NCBI GenBank assembly: GCA_028287115.1 | Contig: JAQBQF010000053.1 | Span: 1 to 45,672 of the forward strand | Origin: Myxococcales bacterium | Lineage (GTDB): Bacteria; Myxococcota_A; Polyangia; Haliangiales; Haliangiaceae | Direction: 5' to 3' | Length of the DNA: 45,672 bases | In this document: in pieces, positions 27,156 through 37,338 of the stretch | Numbering within the stretch: position 1 is the first letter of the stretch | Layout: the number at the start of each line of letters is the position of its first letter | The notes under the pieces: model-generated | The model's input: only the letters and a program-made list of their open reading frames with translations | The model's database searches: none | Told to the model about the DNA's origin: nothing | Made by a program: the position numbers and the translations under genes

Positions 27156-27191
27156 AGTTCCCTCGCTCCAGATAATTGAGTTCGCGGCCTC

Positions 27192-27240
27192 TCTATAGAC
27201 ACCCTGTTCCGACTTGGCAACCCCCCAAGTCGAGTGCTAA
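27192..27240 (-). promoter_or_regulatory. groES promoter with CIRCE-like operator
   Basis: On the minus strand a sigma70-type promoter is visible: -35 TTGCCA (27220-27215), 17-base spacer, -10 TATAGA (27197-27192). Overlapping it is a CIRCE-type element, TTAGCACTC (27240-27232), nine bases, then GGTTGCCAA (27222-27214). The first half is perfect; the second matches the consensus GAGTGCTAA in 6 of 9 positions. A second inverted repeat, GACTTGG/CCAAGTC (27231-27225 with 27217-27211), lies inside. CIRCE is bound by HrcA, so heat-shock control is likely; hrcA is not in the window. Confidence 0.75.
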
Positions 27241-27358
27241 TAAATGAATAAATACACCTGTAATTCCTGGTAATTGAAATTACGGGCAATCGCACCTGAC
27301 GGGAGCGCGCGCGCGCCAAACGGCCGCGAGATAGATCGAAGCCGCCGCCGCGTGGCGC

Positions 27359-27988
27359 TCAGAACGCGCCGGCGAGTCCGACCGAGTTGCTAGCGACGTA
27401 CGGCCGGGCAGGCCCGATCGAGGCGCGGGGCGCGGCCCAGGTCATGAGCCAGATCGATCCGGCGGTGACGAACGCGCCGGACAGACCGGTGATCACGCCC
27501 GCGGTGCACATCCCGCCATTGCTGGTCGAGCAGCCGACGGCACCGAGCGTGATGCCCGTGATCAACGCCGCGCCGCCGAGGGTGACGAACGTGATGCCCG
27601 TCGCATACGCGCCCGTCGACAGCGGCTTGGCTGCAACCATCACGTCGCCACCGGACATGTAGCCGACGTCGAGCCGGACTGCCGAGCGCTCGCGCGAGTG
27701 CAGCGACACGAACCGCAACGGCTCGACCCACAGCGTGCACGGCGTCACGCACGCGGGAGTCTGATCGAGCGCGACCTCCCATTGGAGACCTGTCGTCGAG
27801 ACGAAGGTCGCATGGGTGGTGCCCGGCGGGGGTTGTTGCTGCGGTGGCTGCGCCGGCGCCAGCGGTGGCTGCTGCGGCGGTACCGGGCCGTCGGGGATCT
27901 GGTCGGCGAGACCCGACGGCTGTGCCGATGCCGTCCCGGAGGCCACGAAACACACAAGGAAAATGCAGAAGAATCCGGACTTACCCAT
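27359..27988 (-). CDS. Secreted or membrane-anchored Pro/Gln-rich protein
   Basis: 209 residues from the ATG at 27988 (MGKSGFFCIFLVCFVASGTASAQP), a clear signal peptide; a longer frame to 28075 overlaps the divergent dioxygenase gene and was rejected. A Pro/Gln-rich linker (PQQPPLAPAQPPQQQPPPG) follows. The middle part has WEVALDQTPACVTPCTLWVEPLRFVSL, the pattern of a PEGA-like domain with a Cys pair. Two hydrophobic helices come at the end (GITFVTLGGAALITGITLGAV and VITGLSGAFVTAGSIWLMTW). Probably an envelope protein; function unknown. The stretch 27241-27358 between it and groES is A+T-rich. Confidence 0.78.
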   Translation of the reverse strand: MGKSGFFCIFLVCFVASGTASAQPSGLADQIPDGPVPPQQPPLAPAQPPQQQPPPGTTHATFVSTTGLQWEVALDQTPACVTPCTLWVEPLRFVSLHSRERSAVRLDVGYMSGGDVMVAAKPLSTGAYATGITFVTLGGAALITGITLGAVGCSTSNGGMCTAGVITGLSGAFVTAGSIWLMTWAAPRASIGPARPYVASNSVGLAGAF

Positions 27989-28065
27989 AAACCCTATACA
28001 GACGCGCCACGAGACCATTCTCTCCGACCAGTCCCGGGTCCGCAATGTGGTAAATCCGCCACAGG

Positions 28066-28773
28066 ATGGCGCCACTGACCGACTACGAAAAGTACATCCG
28101 GACCGAGGAGCTCCTTGGTCTACAGAAGGCGCCCGACGCGCTGACCTGCCACGACGAGATGCAGTTTCAGATCGTGCATCAAGCGCACGAGCTCTACATG
28201 AAGCTGATCGAGCACGAGCTCCGGTTCGTGTGCTCGCTGCTCGACAACGGCGAGATCGCGCGCGCGACGACGACGCTCGGCCGGATCGCGCGGACGCTAC
28301 GCGTGCTCCTTTCGTCGATCGATCTGCTCGATACGATGGCGCCCACCGACTACATGACGATCCGCACCGGGCTCGGACGCGGCTCGGGCCAGGAATCGCC
28401 GGGCTTTCGCACGATGTTGCGGCTACCGGGTGAGCTCGTGTGGCCGGCGTTCGCGTCGTTTCTCGAGAAGCAAGGTATCTCGCTCCGCCAGATCTACGAT
28501 CATCCGCACGATCATCACGCGCTGTTCCAGCTATGCGAAGGGCTCGTCGACTACGACCAGCTGCTGCAGATCTGGCGCCAGCGGCACTTGATGCTCGTGT
28601 ATCGGATCATCGGGACCGGCACCCCGTCGCTCAAAGGCAAGCACTCGGACCTGCTCGCGCACGGCCTGAAGCAGCGGTTCTTCCCGAAGCTGTGGGATGT
28701 CCGCGACGACGTGTTCGGCGACTGGACGGCGGCGCAGGCGGCGAAGGGGAACGACCACGGGTATCACGGATGA
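28066..28773 (+). CDS. kynA: Tryptophan 2,3-dioxygenase family enzyme
   Basis: 235 residues. It opens the indole ring of L-tryptophan with O2 to give N-formylkynurenine, using haem. Family marks: HDEMQFQIVHQAHELYMKLIEHEL with the active-site His29; YMTIRTGLGRGSGQESPGFR; and WRQRHLMLVYRIIGTGTPSLKG with the haem ligand His174; then FFPKLWDVRDD. It is shorter than the usual 280 or so residues at both ends, and GSGQESPGFR differs from the common GSGFQS...YR, so it belongs to a divergent branch. First gene of an operon with a lipoprotein, kynureninase and a hydrolase, which supports the call. Confidence 0.9.
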   Translation: MAPLTDYEKYIRTEELLGLQKAPDALTCHDEMQFQIVHQAHELYMKLIEHELRFVCSLLDNGEIARATTTLGRIARTLRVLLSSIDLLDTMAPTDYMTIRTGLGRGSGQESPGFRTMLRLPGELVWPAFASFLEKQGISLRQIYDHPHDHHALFQLCEGLVDYDQLLQIWRQRHLMLVYRIIGTGTPSLKGKHSDLLAHGLKQRFFPKLWDVRDDVFGDWTAAQAAKGNDHGYHG

Positions 28774-29159
28774 GGATCGCGGCGCTCGCCGTCGCGGCCT
28801 CCCTGTTTTGCAGTTGCGAGTTCACCCAACGACATCCCGCCGTGACGGCCGGCATCGTGGGTGGATCGATCGGCTTTGGCGCGTGTGCCGTCGACAACGG
28901 TCCGCTTGCGACCTGCGGGATCGTCGGCGGTAGTGCAGCCGTGTTCCTCGGCGGGCTGATGGCGCTCGTGACGATCTTCGCGGATACGACCGATCATTCA
29001 CTGCCTCCGGACGAGCCCGAGGAGCCCGAGATCATTCGACCGCGCCGGCATGCAGTCGCGCCGGTTGCGCCCGAGATTGTGGCCGATGCCGGGGTCCCCG
29101 ATGCACCGAGCCCGGATGCCGCACCCGCCGATGCTGTGTTAAGCCCAACCCATGACTGA
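28770..29159 (+). CDS. Lipoprotein inside the kynurenine operon
   Basis: 129 residues from the ATG at 28770, overlapping the dioxygenase stop (ATGA). MRIAALAVAASLFCSCEFTQ is a signal peptide with lipobox (LFCSC). A Gly-rich hydrophobic part (GIVGGSIGFGACAV, GIVGGSAAVFLGGLMALVTIF) may add one or two membrane helices, and the tail is Pro/Asp/Ala-rich (ADAGVPDAPSPDAAPADA). The family is not recognised. Its place in a tryptophan catabolic operon is unexpected and may be due only to operon packing; its stop overlaps the kynureninase start by 8 bases. Confidence 0.7.
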   Translation: MRIAALAVAASLFCSCEFTQRHPAVTAGIVGGSIGFGACAVDNGPLATCGIVGGSAAVFLGGLMALVTIFADTTDHSLPPDEPEEPEIIRPRRHAVAPVAPEIVADAGVPDAPSPDAAPADAVLSPTHD

Positions 29160-30318
29160 TCCGGTCGCCGAGAGCCTGCTCGAATATCGCAAGCACTTCC
29201 CGGCGCTCGAGGAGTGTTGCCACTTCATCTCGCACTCGCTCGGCTGCGTCCCCGCGCAAGCGAAGGAAGACCTGCTCGAGTTCTTCGAGATCTGGCGAAC
29301 AAAGTCGATCACCGCGTGGAGCGACTGGTTACCCGAGGTCGACCGGGCGGCCGAGCGGATCGAGAAGATCATCTCGGCGACACGCGGCACCGTGATCATG
29401 CATCAGAACGTCTCGACGGTGATGTCGGTGCTCGCGTCGTGCTTCGAGTACAAGCCGGAACGCAACAAGATCGTTTACGAGGCGCTGCAGTTTCCGACGG
29501 TGTCCTACGTGTGGCAGGCCGAGCAACGGCGCGGCGCGGAGTGCGTGCTGGTGCCTTCTGCCGACGGGATCACGATCGATACCGATGCGATGTGCGCGGC
29601 GATCGACGAGAAGACGCTCGCGGTGCCGATCTCGCACGTCGTGTTTTCGTCGGCATACATCCAGGACATCAAGAAGATCTGCGATCGCGCGAAGCAAGTC
29701 GGCGCGCACGTGATCCTCGACTGCTATCAGTCGATCGGCGTCGTACCGCTCGACGTCATCGACCTCGGCGTCTCGTTCGCGTGCGGCGGCTCGGTCAAGT
29801 ATCTGTGCGGCGGTCCCGGCGCGGCGTGGCTCTATGTTCGCAAGGATCTGATCGAGCAGTTCTCGCCGCGCGTCACCGGCTGGTTCGGCAACGAATCGCC
29901 TTTTGCGTTCACGATGCCGGGACAGACGTACACCGATACGATCTGGCGTTACATGGGCGGCACGCCCGCGATCGCCGGGCTCTATCAGAGTCGCGCAGGT
30001 CAGAAGATCGTCGGCGAGATCGGCGTGCGCAAGATTCGCGACAAGAGCTTGGTGATGACCCAGAAGTGCATCGACTGGATCGACGAGCTCGGGCTCAAGC
30101 TCAACACCCCGCGCAAGGCGGAGATCCGCGGCGGCAGCATCGTGTTCGACTTCGTCGGTTCGGCGGATGTCTGCCGCGAGCTCAACCGCCGCAAGTTCTT
30201 CTGCGATCACCGTCCCGGGGTCGGGATCCGGATCGCGCCGCACTTCTACACGAAGCCCGAAGAAGTCGACGCGCTGTTCGGCGAGCTCAAGAAGATCCGC
30301 AGCGGCGGCGGACGCTAG
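29152..30318 (+). CDS. kynU: Kynureninase
   Basis: 388 residues. It is a PLP enzyme of the aminotransferase class V fold that splits kynurenine (or 3-hydroxykynurenine) into anthranilate (or its 3-hydroxy form) and alanine. The PLP lysine is Lys216 in GGSVKYLCGGPGAAWLYV, the usual kynureninase pattern; Asp190 in VILDCYQSIGVVPL binds the pyridine nitrogen. Further marks are TGWFGNESPFAF and the C-terminal HRPGVGIRIAPHFY. It overlaps the lipoprotein gene by 8 bases. With the dioxygenase it covers steps 1 and 3 of tryptophan breakdown. Confidence 0.9.
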   Translation: MTDPVAESLLEYRKHFPALEECCHFISHSLGCVPAQAKEDLLEFFEIWRTKSITAWSDWLPEVDRAAERIEKIISATRGTVIMHQNVSTVMSVLASCFEYKPERNKIVYEALQFPTVSYVWQAEQRRGAECVLVPSADGITIDTDAMCAAIDEKTLAVPISHVVFSSAYIQDIKKICDRAKQVGAHVILDCYQSIGVVPLDVIDLGVSFACGGSVKYLCGGPGAAWLYVRKDLIEQFSPRVTGWFGNESPFAFTMPGQTYTDTIWRYMGGTPAIAGLYQSRAGQKIVGEIGVRKIRDKSLVMTQKCIDWIDELGLKLNTPRKAEIRGGSIVFDFVGSADVCRELNRRKFFCDHRPGVGIRIAPHFYTKPEEVDALFGELKKIRSGGGR

Positions 30319-30357
30319 CGCCGGCGACGCGACGATCACGGAACACGAGACAGGACC

Positions 30358-31149
30358 ATGGAAGCACAGCCAGGCAACAGCTCGATGCATGTCCACGAGA
30401 TCGGCAGCGGGACGCCTGTCCTGCTGCTGCATGGCGCGCCGTCGCCGGCCAGTGATCTCCTCCCGCTCGCACGGCGCCTCGCCACGCGGCACCGAGTGTT
30501 GATTCCCGACCTGCCGGGATATGGCGCGAGTCCCGCGCTCGAGGACTTCTCGTACCCACGCGTCGGTCGCGCGCTCGCCGAGCTCCTCGTGGCTCGCGGA
30601 GCGTCGCAGTTGCACGCCATCGTCGGATTTTCGGGTGGTGCGTACCGCGCGCTTCACCTCGTGCTCCGGTGCGGCATCCGCGCCGACTCCATCGTTGGCC
30701 TGGGCACGATCGCCACGGTCGATGACGCCAGCCGCGAGGCGTTTCGTACGTTCGCCGCGATGATCGAGGCGGACCCCTCCGCCCCCGGCTCGCCGGCGCT
30801 GCGGACCGCCATGGCGGAGCGGATGCTCTCGGCAACCTGGCGCTCGAACCATCCCGCCGACGGAGAGCGCGTCGCCGGCTGGTTGCAGCTGATGACGCCC
30901 TCCCACTTCGCCGCCGAGCTTCGAGCCACCGCCGAGCTTCCCGACTTGCGAGCCGAGCTTCCCTCGCTGTCATCGCGGCTGTTCCTCCGCGTCGGCGAGC
31001 ACGACGTCGCGACACCTCCCACGGCCAGTCAAGAGATCGCGCGCCTCGTCGCGGTCGCGAGGCTGGACGTGGTTTCCGGATGCGGTCACGCGCTGCTCAT
31101 CGAGGATGCCGAAGCGACGATCGCTGCAGTGATAACTGCCGTGGGCTGA
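30358..31149 (+). CDS. Alpha/beta hydrolase, possible kynurenine formamidase
   Basis: 263 residues with an alpha/beta-hydrolase fold: oxyanion region LLLHGAPSPASDLL, nucleophile Ser92 in IVGFSGGAYRALH, an acid in FLRVGEHDVATPP and His in VVSGCGHALLIED. It starts 39 bases after kynureninase on the same strand. Step 2 of the pathway, hydrolysis of N-formylkynurenine, needs a formamidase; no KynB-type enzyme is here, and alpha/beta-hydrolase formamidases exist in eukaryotes. That role is inferred from position only. A general esterase or haloalkane-dehalogenase-like enzyme remains possible. Confidence 0.82.
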   Translation: MEAQPGNSSMHVHEIGSGTPVLLLHGAPSPASDLLPLARRLATRHRVLIPDLPGYGASPALEDFSYPRVGRALAELLVARGASQLHAIVGFSGGAYRALHLVLRCGIRADSIVGLGTIATVDDASREAFRTFAAMIEADPSAPGSPALRTAMAERMLSATWRSNHPADGERVAGWLQLMTPSHFAAELRATAELPDLRAELPSLSSRLFLRVGEHDVATPPTASQEIARLVAVARLDVVSGCGHALLIEDAEATIAAVITAVG

Positions 31150-31179
31150 CCTCGGGCCCGTACACGGAATGTCGGATGG

Positions 31180-34038
31180 TTAATGCGACCGGCGGCGCCG
31201 CCGGAGCACGAGCACGATCGCGAGGGCGATCGGCCAGCCCCGCGCTTTTGCGCCTTGCCCGCTGCACGATGCGCACGAATAGAAGCTCGTCTGCGTCGCG
31301 TCGGTGCCGATCGCATCGGCAGACAAGTCCACGGTCTGATGCGTGCCGGGCGTGCCGATCGCGCCGACCTCGAGCTCGAGCTGCGCTTCGTAGTGTCCCG
31401 AAGCGTGCGGCGAGAACGAGACATTGATCGTCAGCTTGTCGTGCGTGCCCAGCACCTTGAGGTAGCCGCTCGGCCGGTTGACGAGCCACGGGTCGGCCGC
31501 GCCCTTGGATGACACGACACCTGCGACCTTGATCTGGACGGGATCGAGACCGCAGTTCTCGAGCGTGATCGTTTGCTCGTCGGAGGTCGCGTGCACATCG
31601 ATCGTGCCGAACGCGAGCGCGCGCGGAGACAGCGCCGCGCCCGTCGAGACGTACTCGAGATCGACATCGACCGAGTACGTGTTCGGCACCGAGTCGCCCC
31701 ACATCAGCGTGCCGTGCAACATGCCGGTGACCGAGGTTGACGGCACCAGGTCGACGCTCGCATGACCGCCTGGCGCGAGCTTCGACGGATAGGTCGATGG
31801 ATTGTTGAACATCGTCGTGAAGCCCTGATCCATCACCGGTGTGAAGACGTCGAGCGTGGCCGTTCCATCATTGATCAGCATCTCGGTGCCACGAATCCGA
31901 GTGCCGACACAGGCGGTCCCGAGATCGAGGTGGGCCGGCGCGATCGTCGAATGCGGGTGCACGACCTTGCCGGTGACCGGATAGCTGAGCGTGCTGCCTT
32001 GCACGTCGATCTCGAAGTTGACGCCGGTGAGATCGGTTTCTTCGACGGGATCGAGCGTCAGGTTCGCGGTCACCATCCCGCCGTTCGGTGCAAGCGTTGT
32101 CGTGCCGGTGATCGCGCCGGTCAACACGAGCCCCGGTCGCGAGCCGGTGATCGCGAGGCGCGTGATATCGACGGGCATCGTCGTTGGATTGGTAACGACG
32201 ATGTCCTTGTGCTTGGCCAGCGAGCCTTTGAACAGTTCGCCGAACGCGTAGTCGGTCGGCGTCACCGTGACGTCGATCGGTGCGACGGTGCATCTGACGG
32301 CGACCGCCTGGGCGGATCCGAGATAGGCCTGCGTCGAGGTGATCGCGATGGTGTCATCGAACATCCCGGCCGTTGGGGAGTTGCAGCCGACCTTGAACGT
32401 GTTCGAGCTGCTGCCCGGCAGCGAGAACCCGGCGCTCACCGTGCTCGAGAACGGCGATGGCGACGTGACGTTGACGAAGATCATCGCGTTGCCGGTATTC
32501 GCGGCGGTGACGTCCTGCTGCGAGAGCTGGTTGCGGGGCAGCGTGCCGAAGTTGATCTCGTTCGGGATGGGCGCGGTGATCGCGAGCACCCCACCGTTCG
32601 CCGTGCCGATCAGGTCGAGAAACTTATCCGGCGAATAGTTCGAGGCGTGGACCTGCAAGGTCGCCATCCGATCGCCGTGCGTCTTCGGCGTGAAAAATAC
32701 CGGGAAGCTCGTCGCGCTGCCGTTCGCGATCGTGCAACCGGCCGGCGGCGTGCAAGGGGTCATCATTTGCCAATCTGCGCTGCCCATTCCCGCGATCGTG
32801 ACCTGGACGTTCTGCAGCGGCAGGGTCCCGATGTTCCTGATCATCACGGTGTTGGGAGTTGGCGTATCCATCGCTCCCACCGGGATCGTGTGTGCGGTGA
32901 TCGACGGGGGCGACACCGACATCACGGGTGCGCTCGCGGCCGTACCCTGGCAGGCGAGGTGCGAAACCGCCGTCGACGCCGAGCCGACCGCCGTGATCGT
33001 GGCCGTGAGCATCGTGGTCGTGTCGACCGGGTGACAGGTGACGCCGATCATCGTCGAAGGCGGTACGAGGATGCCGGGTGTGAAATTGCACGTCTGCCCG
33101 GTGCAGCTCGTCGTGTCGGTGAATCCGAACTTCGCGCTGTCGGTCCCGGTGATCGAGATCGAGTGCAGGGTTTCGGCCGAGCCGCCCAGGTTCTCGAGCG
33201 TCGTCGAGCTCGTGCCTGTCATGTTGACCGGTGCGGAGATCGCGATCGGATCGTCGATGAAGTGCAGCTGCGGCGGAGTCATCACGCCGTTGCAGCTCAG
33301 GTTCGTCGTCGCGATCTGAGCGCCGAGCGGAATCGCCATGGCGCTGCCGCTTCCCATCGCGCCGCTCTCGAACACCTGCATCTGTCCGGTCTGGACCGCC
33401 GCCGTCGGCCTGCAGCGGACCGTCAGCCCTAGATAGTTACCGGTCGTGATGGTCGGGGGCTGGCACATCGTCATGCCGTCGCACGTCCCGCCGACGAACG
33501 TGAAGCTCGGATTCGTGAGCTTGACCGTGTAGCCGGCGAGATCCGTCGATTCGTAGTTCGTGAGGACGGTGGCCTGGTCCTCGTTGCTGCCGATCGGCGC
33601 ACTGAACACCATGTCGATCGGCTGGAGCTCGACTTTCACGGCGCTTCCCGCGTTCGGCGCGGCCCTGAAGTTGATCGTGAGCGACGACACGCCGGCGCTT
33701 GTATTGATGCTGTACGTGCACGGGCCTTGAGTCATCGGATTGATCCCCGGCGTCGTCACGACGAACTGCTGCTGCTTGCCCGGGGCTATCGGATCGCCAA
33801 AGTTGCTGAGGATCGCCACGGGGGGATCCGTGTACGCACTACAGGCGGTCGACACGGGGACCGCCTTCACGATGCTGGCGATGGTGAGCGTGGTCGCCGA
33901 GGTGTTGCGCACCGAGAACACGATCTGGCCGGGCATCCCCGGCGGGATCAGGTTCGATTGCGGTGACGTGCTCGTCACGGTCAACGCGTACGCGAGCGAG
34001 CTCAGCAGCGAGGCGATCACGATCGACCTCGCGATCAT
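31180..34038 (-). CDS. Choice-of-anchor-D (ASH-type) surface protein with MYXO-CTERM-like tail
   Basis: 952 residues from the ATG at 34038 (signal peptide MIARSIVIASLLSSLAYAL). The body is a series of about seven immunoglobulin-like beta domains of the ASPM-SPD2-Hydin/choice-of-anchor-D type, with repeats such as LHFIDDPIAISAPVNMTG and ITLENCGLDPVQIKVAG. The C-terminus is FYSCASCSGQGAKARG, then a hydrophobic helix WPIALAIVLVL and a basic end RRRRRSH. This Cys-helix-Arg arrangement is like MYXO-CTERM surface-sorting tails. Probably anchored on the outer surface. It lies 88 bases after the TPR/PEGA/barrel gene on the same strand. Confidence 0.85.
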   Translation of the reverse strand: MIARSIVIASLLSSLAYALTVTSTSPQSNLIPPGMPGQIVFSVRNTSATTLTIASIVKAVPVSTACSAYTDPPVAILSNFGDPIAPGKQQQFVVTTPGINPMTQGPCTYSINTSAGVSSLTINFRAAPNAGSAVKVELQPIDMVFSAPIGSNEDQATVLTNYESTDLAGYTVKLTNPSFTFVGGTCDGMTMCQPPTITTGNYLGLTVRCRPTAAVQTGQMQVFESGAMGSGSAMAIPLGAQIATTNLSCNGVMTPPQLHFIDDPIAISAPVNMTGTSSTTLENLGGSAETLHSISITGTDSAKFGFTDTTSCTGQTCNFTPGILVPPSTMIGVTCHPVDTTTMLTATITAVGSASTAVSHLACQGTAASAPVMSVSPPSITAHTIPVGAMDTPTPNTVMIRNIGTLPLQNVQVTIAGMGSADWQMMTPCTPPAGCTIANGSATSFPVFFTPKTHGDRMATLQVHASNYSPDKFLDLIGTANGGVLAITAPIPNEINFGTLPRNQLSQQDVTAANTGNAMIFVNVTSPSPFSSTVSAGFSLPGSSSNTFKVGCNSPTAGMFDDTIAITSTQAYLGSAQAVAVRCTVAPIDVTVTPTDYAFGELFKGSLAKHKDIVVTNPTTMPVDITRLAITGSRPGLVLTGAITGTTTLAPNGGMVTANLTLDPVEETDLTGVNFEIDVQGSTLSYPVTGKVVHPHSTIAPAHLDLGTACVGTRIRGTEMLINDGTATLDVFTPVMDQGFTTMFNNPSTYPSKLAPGGHASVDLVPSTSVTGMLHGTLMWGDSVPNTYSVDVDLEYVSTGAALSPRALAFGTIDVHATSDEQTITLENCGLDPVQIKVAGVVSSKGAADPWLVNRPSGYLKVLGTHDKLTINVSFSPHASGHYEAQLELEVGAIGTPGTHQTVDLSADAIGTDATQTSFYSCASCSGQGAKARGWPIALAIVLVLRRRRRSH

Positions 34039-34126
34039 TCGCGAACGTACGCTGCGCCCCATCGAGTCATCAGCTTATCGCAGACTCCGCGACTCCGGCG
34101 AACGCGAACACGCAGAACCAGCGCAG

Positions 34127-35481
34127 CTACTTGCGGACGATCACACCCACAGTTGGCACGAAGACATCGGCCTCGTACGGCGTGTTGTCGAGATTGAAGA
34201 AGTGCTCGTAACCGAGGTCGCCTTGAACGCTCAGGTGACCGTTGATCATGAGCTCGATGCCCGCCGCCACGCGCGCACCCGGCGCGATGCGGCTCTTCAT
34301 CGTGCTTCCGTCGGTGAAGAAGAACACCGGCATACCGGCACCCGCGTACGGGCGTAGCCAGCCGGTGAGAAATCGGTAGCGCGCGCCGACGTACGCGCCC
34401 CACACATCGGACTTGAGACCCGCGAGCTCGATCTCGATGTGATCTTGCGGCGCGAACGCGAGGCCCAGGCCGCCGGCGAATCCGCGGCCCTTGCCGTCGA
34501 CGCGCATGATGCCGACGACTCCGGATCCGATCTGATCCTCGTCGGGATAGAGCACGATCGCTTCGTTGGTCGACGACGTCTCGTACCTCGGGACGATCGC
34601 TGCGAGCTCCGGTCCTGCGTAGCCGGTTCGCACGCGACGCTCGCGGCTGGTTGCATTCTGGGCGCCGTACTGGGTTCCGGTGATCAGCCAGCCGTCGACG
34701 GTTTCAGGAGCGGTCGTCTCGATCGGAAGTTTGTCGCCGAGCGACGTCGAAGATCGCGCGGGTTTGACCGGAGGCTTGTCCGCGGTGACGGCCGGCTTGT
34801 CGGGGTCGAGCTCGACCTTTACGATCGCCGAGACATCCTTGTTCTCGCCTTCGAAGCCGTTGATCGGGATCTCACTCGTCGCATCGCCTTTGCGGATCCG
34901 CACGAGGTGCAGCCCCGCTCGGACGCGCGTGACGAGCGAGCTGCCGACCGGAACGAACGGGCCGCCGTCGACGGAGAGATCGGAGCCGCGCGGAAACACG
35001 CGGACGGTCAAGATCGTGAGCTGTTCGTCGAGACGCAGCAGGATCTCTTTGACCTCGGCGACGCGATCCGCGCCGGTCGCTGGGTCGGTGAGATATCGCT
35101 GATACGTGTTGGCCGCATCCGCGAGGCGTCCCATATCGCGCAGCGTCGAAGCGATGTTGAGCAAGATCTTCGGGCTCGGCAGCTTGTTGTACGCCTCGAG
35201 AAAATTCGCGAGCGCCTGATCATAGGACTGTGATTGCAAGCGCCGGACGCCTTCGGTCATCAGCGCTTGCGCGAGTGGCCGAGCCTTTGCGTCGTCGACG
35301 TGAATCGCGGGATCCTGCGCGATCGACGAGAGCGCCTCCGCGAGCTGCTTCTCGTCGCGAAGCTGCGCGAGGTTGGAAGACACTTCGACCGTGACGGGCG
35401 GCGCCTCGGGCTGGAGCACCGGCTGTGCGTGCGTCGCCGACGCGACGAACAGCCCACCCAGGATCGAGATGCGGAAGGCCT

Positions 35482-35485
<4 letters not shown>
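34127..35485 (-). CDS. TPR/PEGA envelope protein with C-terminal barrel-like part
   Basis: 452 residues from the GTG at 35485, which overlaps the kinase stop (GTGA). Signal peptide VKAFRISILGGLFVASATHA. TPR-like helices at about 70-150 (YDQALANFLEAYNKLPSPKILLNIASTLRDMG), a PEGA-like domain at about 160-215 (LTVRVFPRGSDLSVDG), a Lys/Pro linker, then a beta-rich region ending FVPTVGVIVRK that resembles a small outer-membrane barrel (FAGGLGLAFAPQDHIEIELAGLK). It probably links the periplasm or outer membrane to kinase signalling, as the coupling to the kinase gene suggests. No enzyme motif. Confidence 0.85.
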
Positions 35486-36852
<1,367 letters not shown>

Positions 36853-36966
36853 CCCGGTTCGCACGCCTTGTAACGAGTATGAACGAGGATGATCGAGCGG
36901 CGGGCGACGGAGAATCGACATGCGACGCCGCGGGTAGGTAAGGGTAGGCGTGGTACCGTAGAGACG

Positions 36967-37338
36967 ATGCCAAACCTCCAGCGGCACGTCTTCGTGTGCA
37001 TCAACGAACGCAGCGCAGACAACCCCAAAGGTTGTTGCATGGCGCGCGGAGGCGCTCAGGTTCGCGACCGCCTCAAGACCGAGCTCAAGGCACGCGGGCT
37101 CGCCAAGGCGATTCGCGCGAACAACTCCGGGTGTCTCGATCAGTGCGAGCACGGTGTGACCGTCCTCGTGTATCCAGAGCAAGTCTGGTACGGGCACGTC
37201 ACGCCCGACGACATCCCAGAGATCGTCGAGAAACATCTGCTCAACGGCGAAGTCGTCGAGCGCTTGTTGATCCCCGATCAGCCGCAGCTCGCCGGGCATC
37301 CGCGGTTTCCAAAGATCGAGCCCGAAAAAAAGTCGTGA
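36967..37338 (+). CDS. Thioredoxin-like 2Fe-2S ferredoxin
   Basis: 123 residues from the ATG at 36967. Four Cys in the family pattern: Cys11 in FVCINERS, Cys23/24 in KGCCMARGG, and Cys56 and Cys60 in SGCLDQCEHG. This is the thioredoxin-fold ferredoxin group (as in NuoE or the Azotobacter FeFd), which carries one 2Fe-2S cluster for electron transfer; the partner is not identifiable. Its last base pairs overlap the start of the next gene (GTGA). It is divergent from the kinase gene with 114 bases between starts. Confidence 0.88.
   Translation: MPNLQRHVFVCINERSADNPKGCCMARGGAQVRDRLKTELKARGLAKAIRANNSGCLDQCEHGVTVLVYPEQVWYGHVTPDDIPEIVEKHLLNGEVVERLLIPDQPQLAGHPRFPKIEPEKKS

Noticed and set aside
29329..30906. 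Minus-strand frame of 525 codons across kynureninase and the hydrolase
   Set aside because: Runs over two well-supported genes and has no recognisable domain.
31762..33432. Plus-strand frame of 556 codons opposite the anchor-D protein
   Set aside because: Arg/Asp-rich shadow, no family, no start context.
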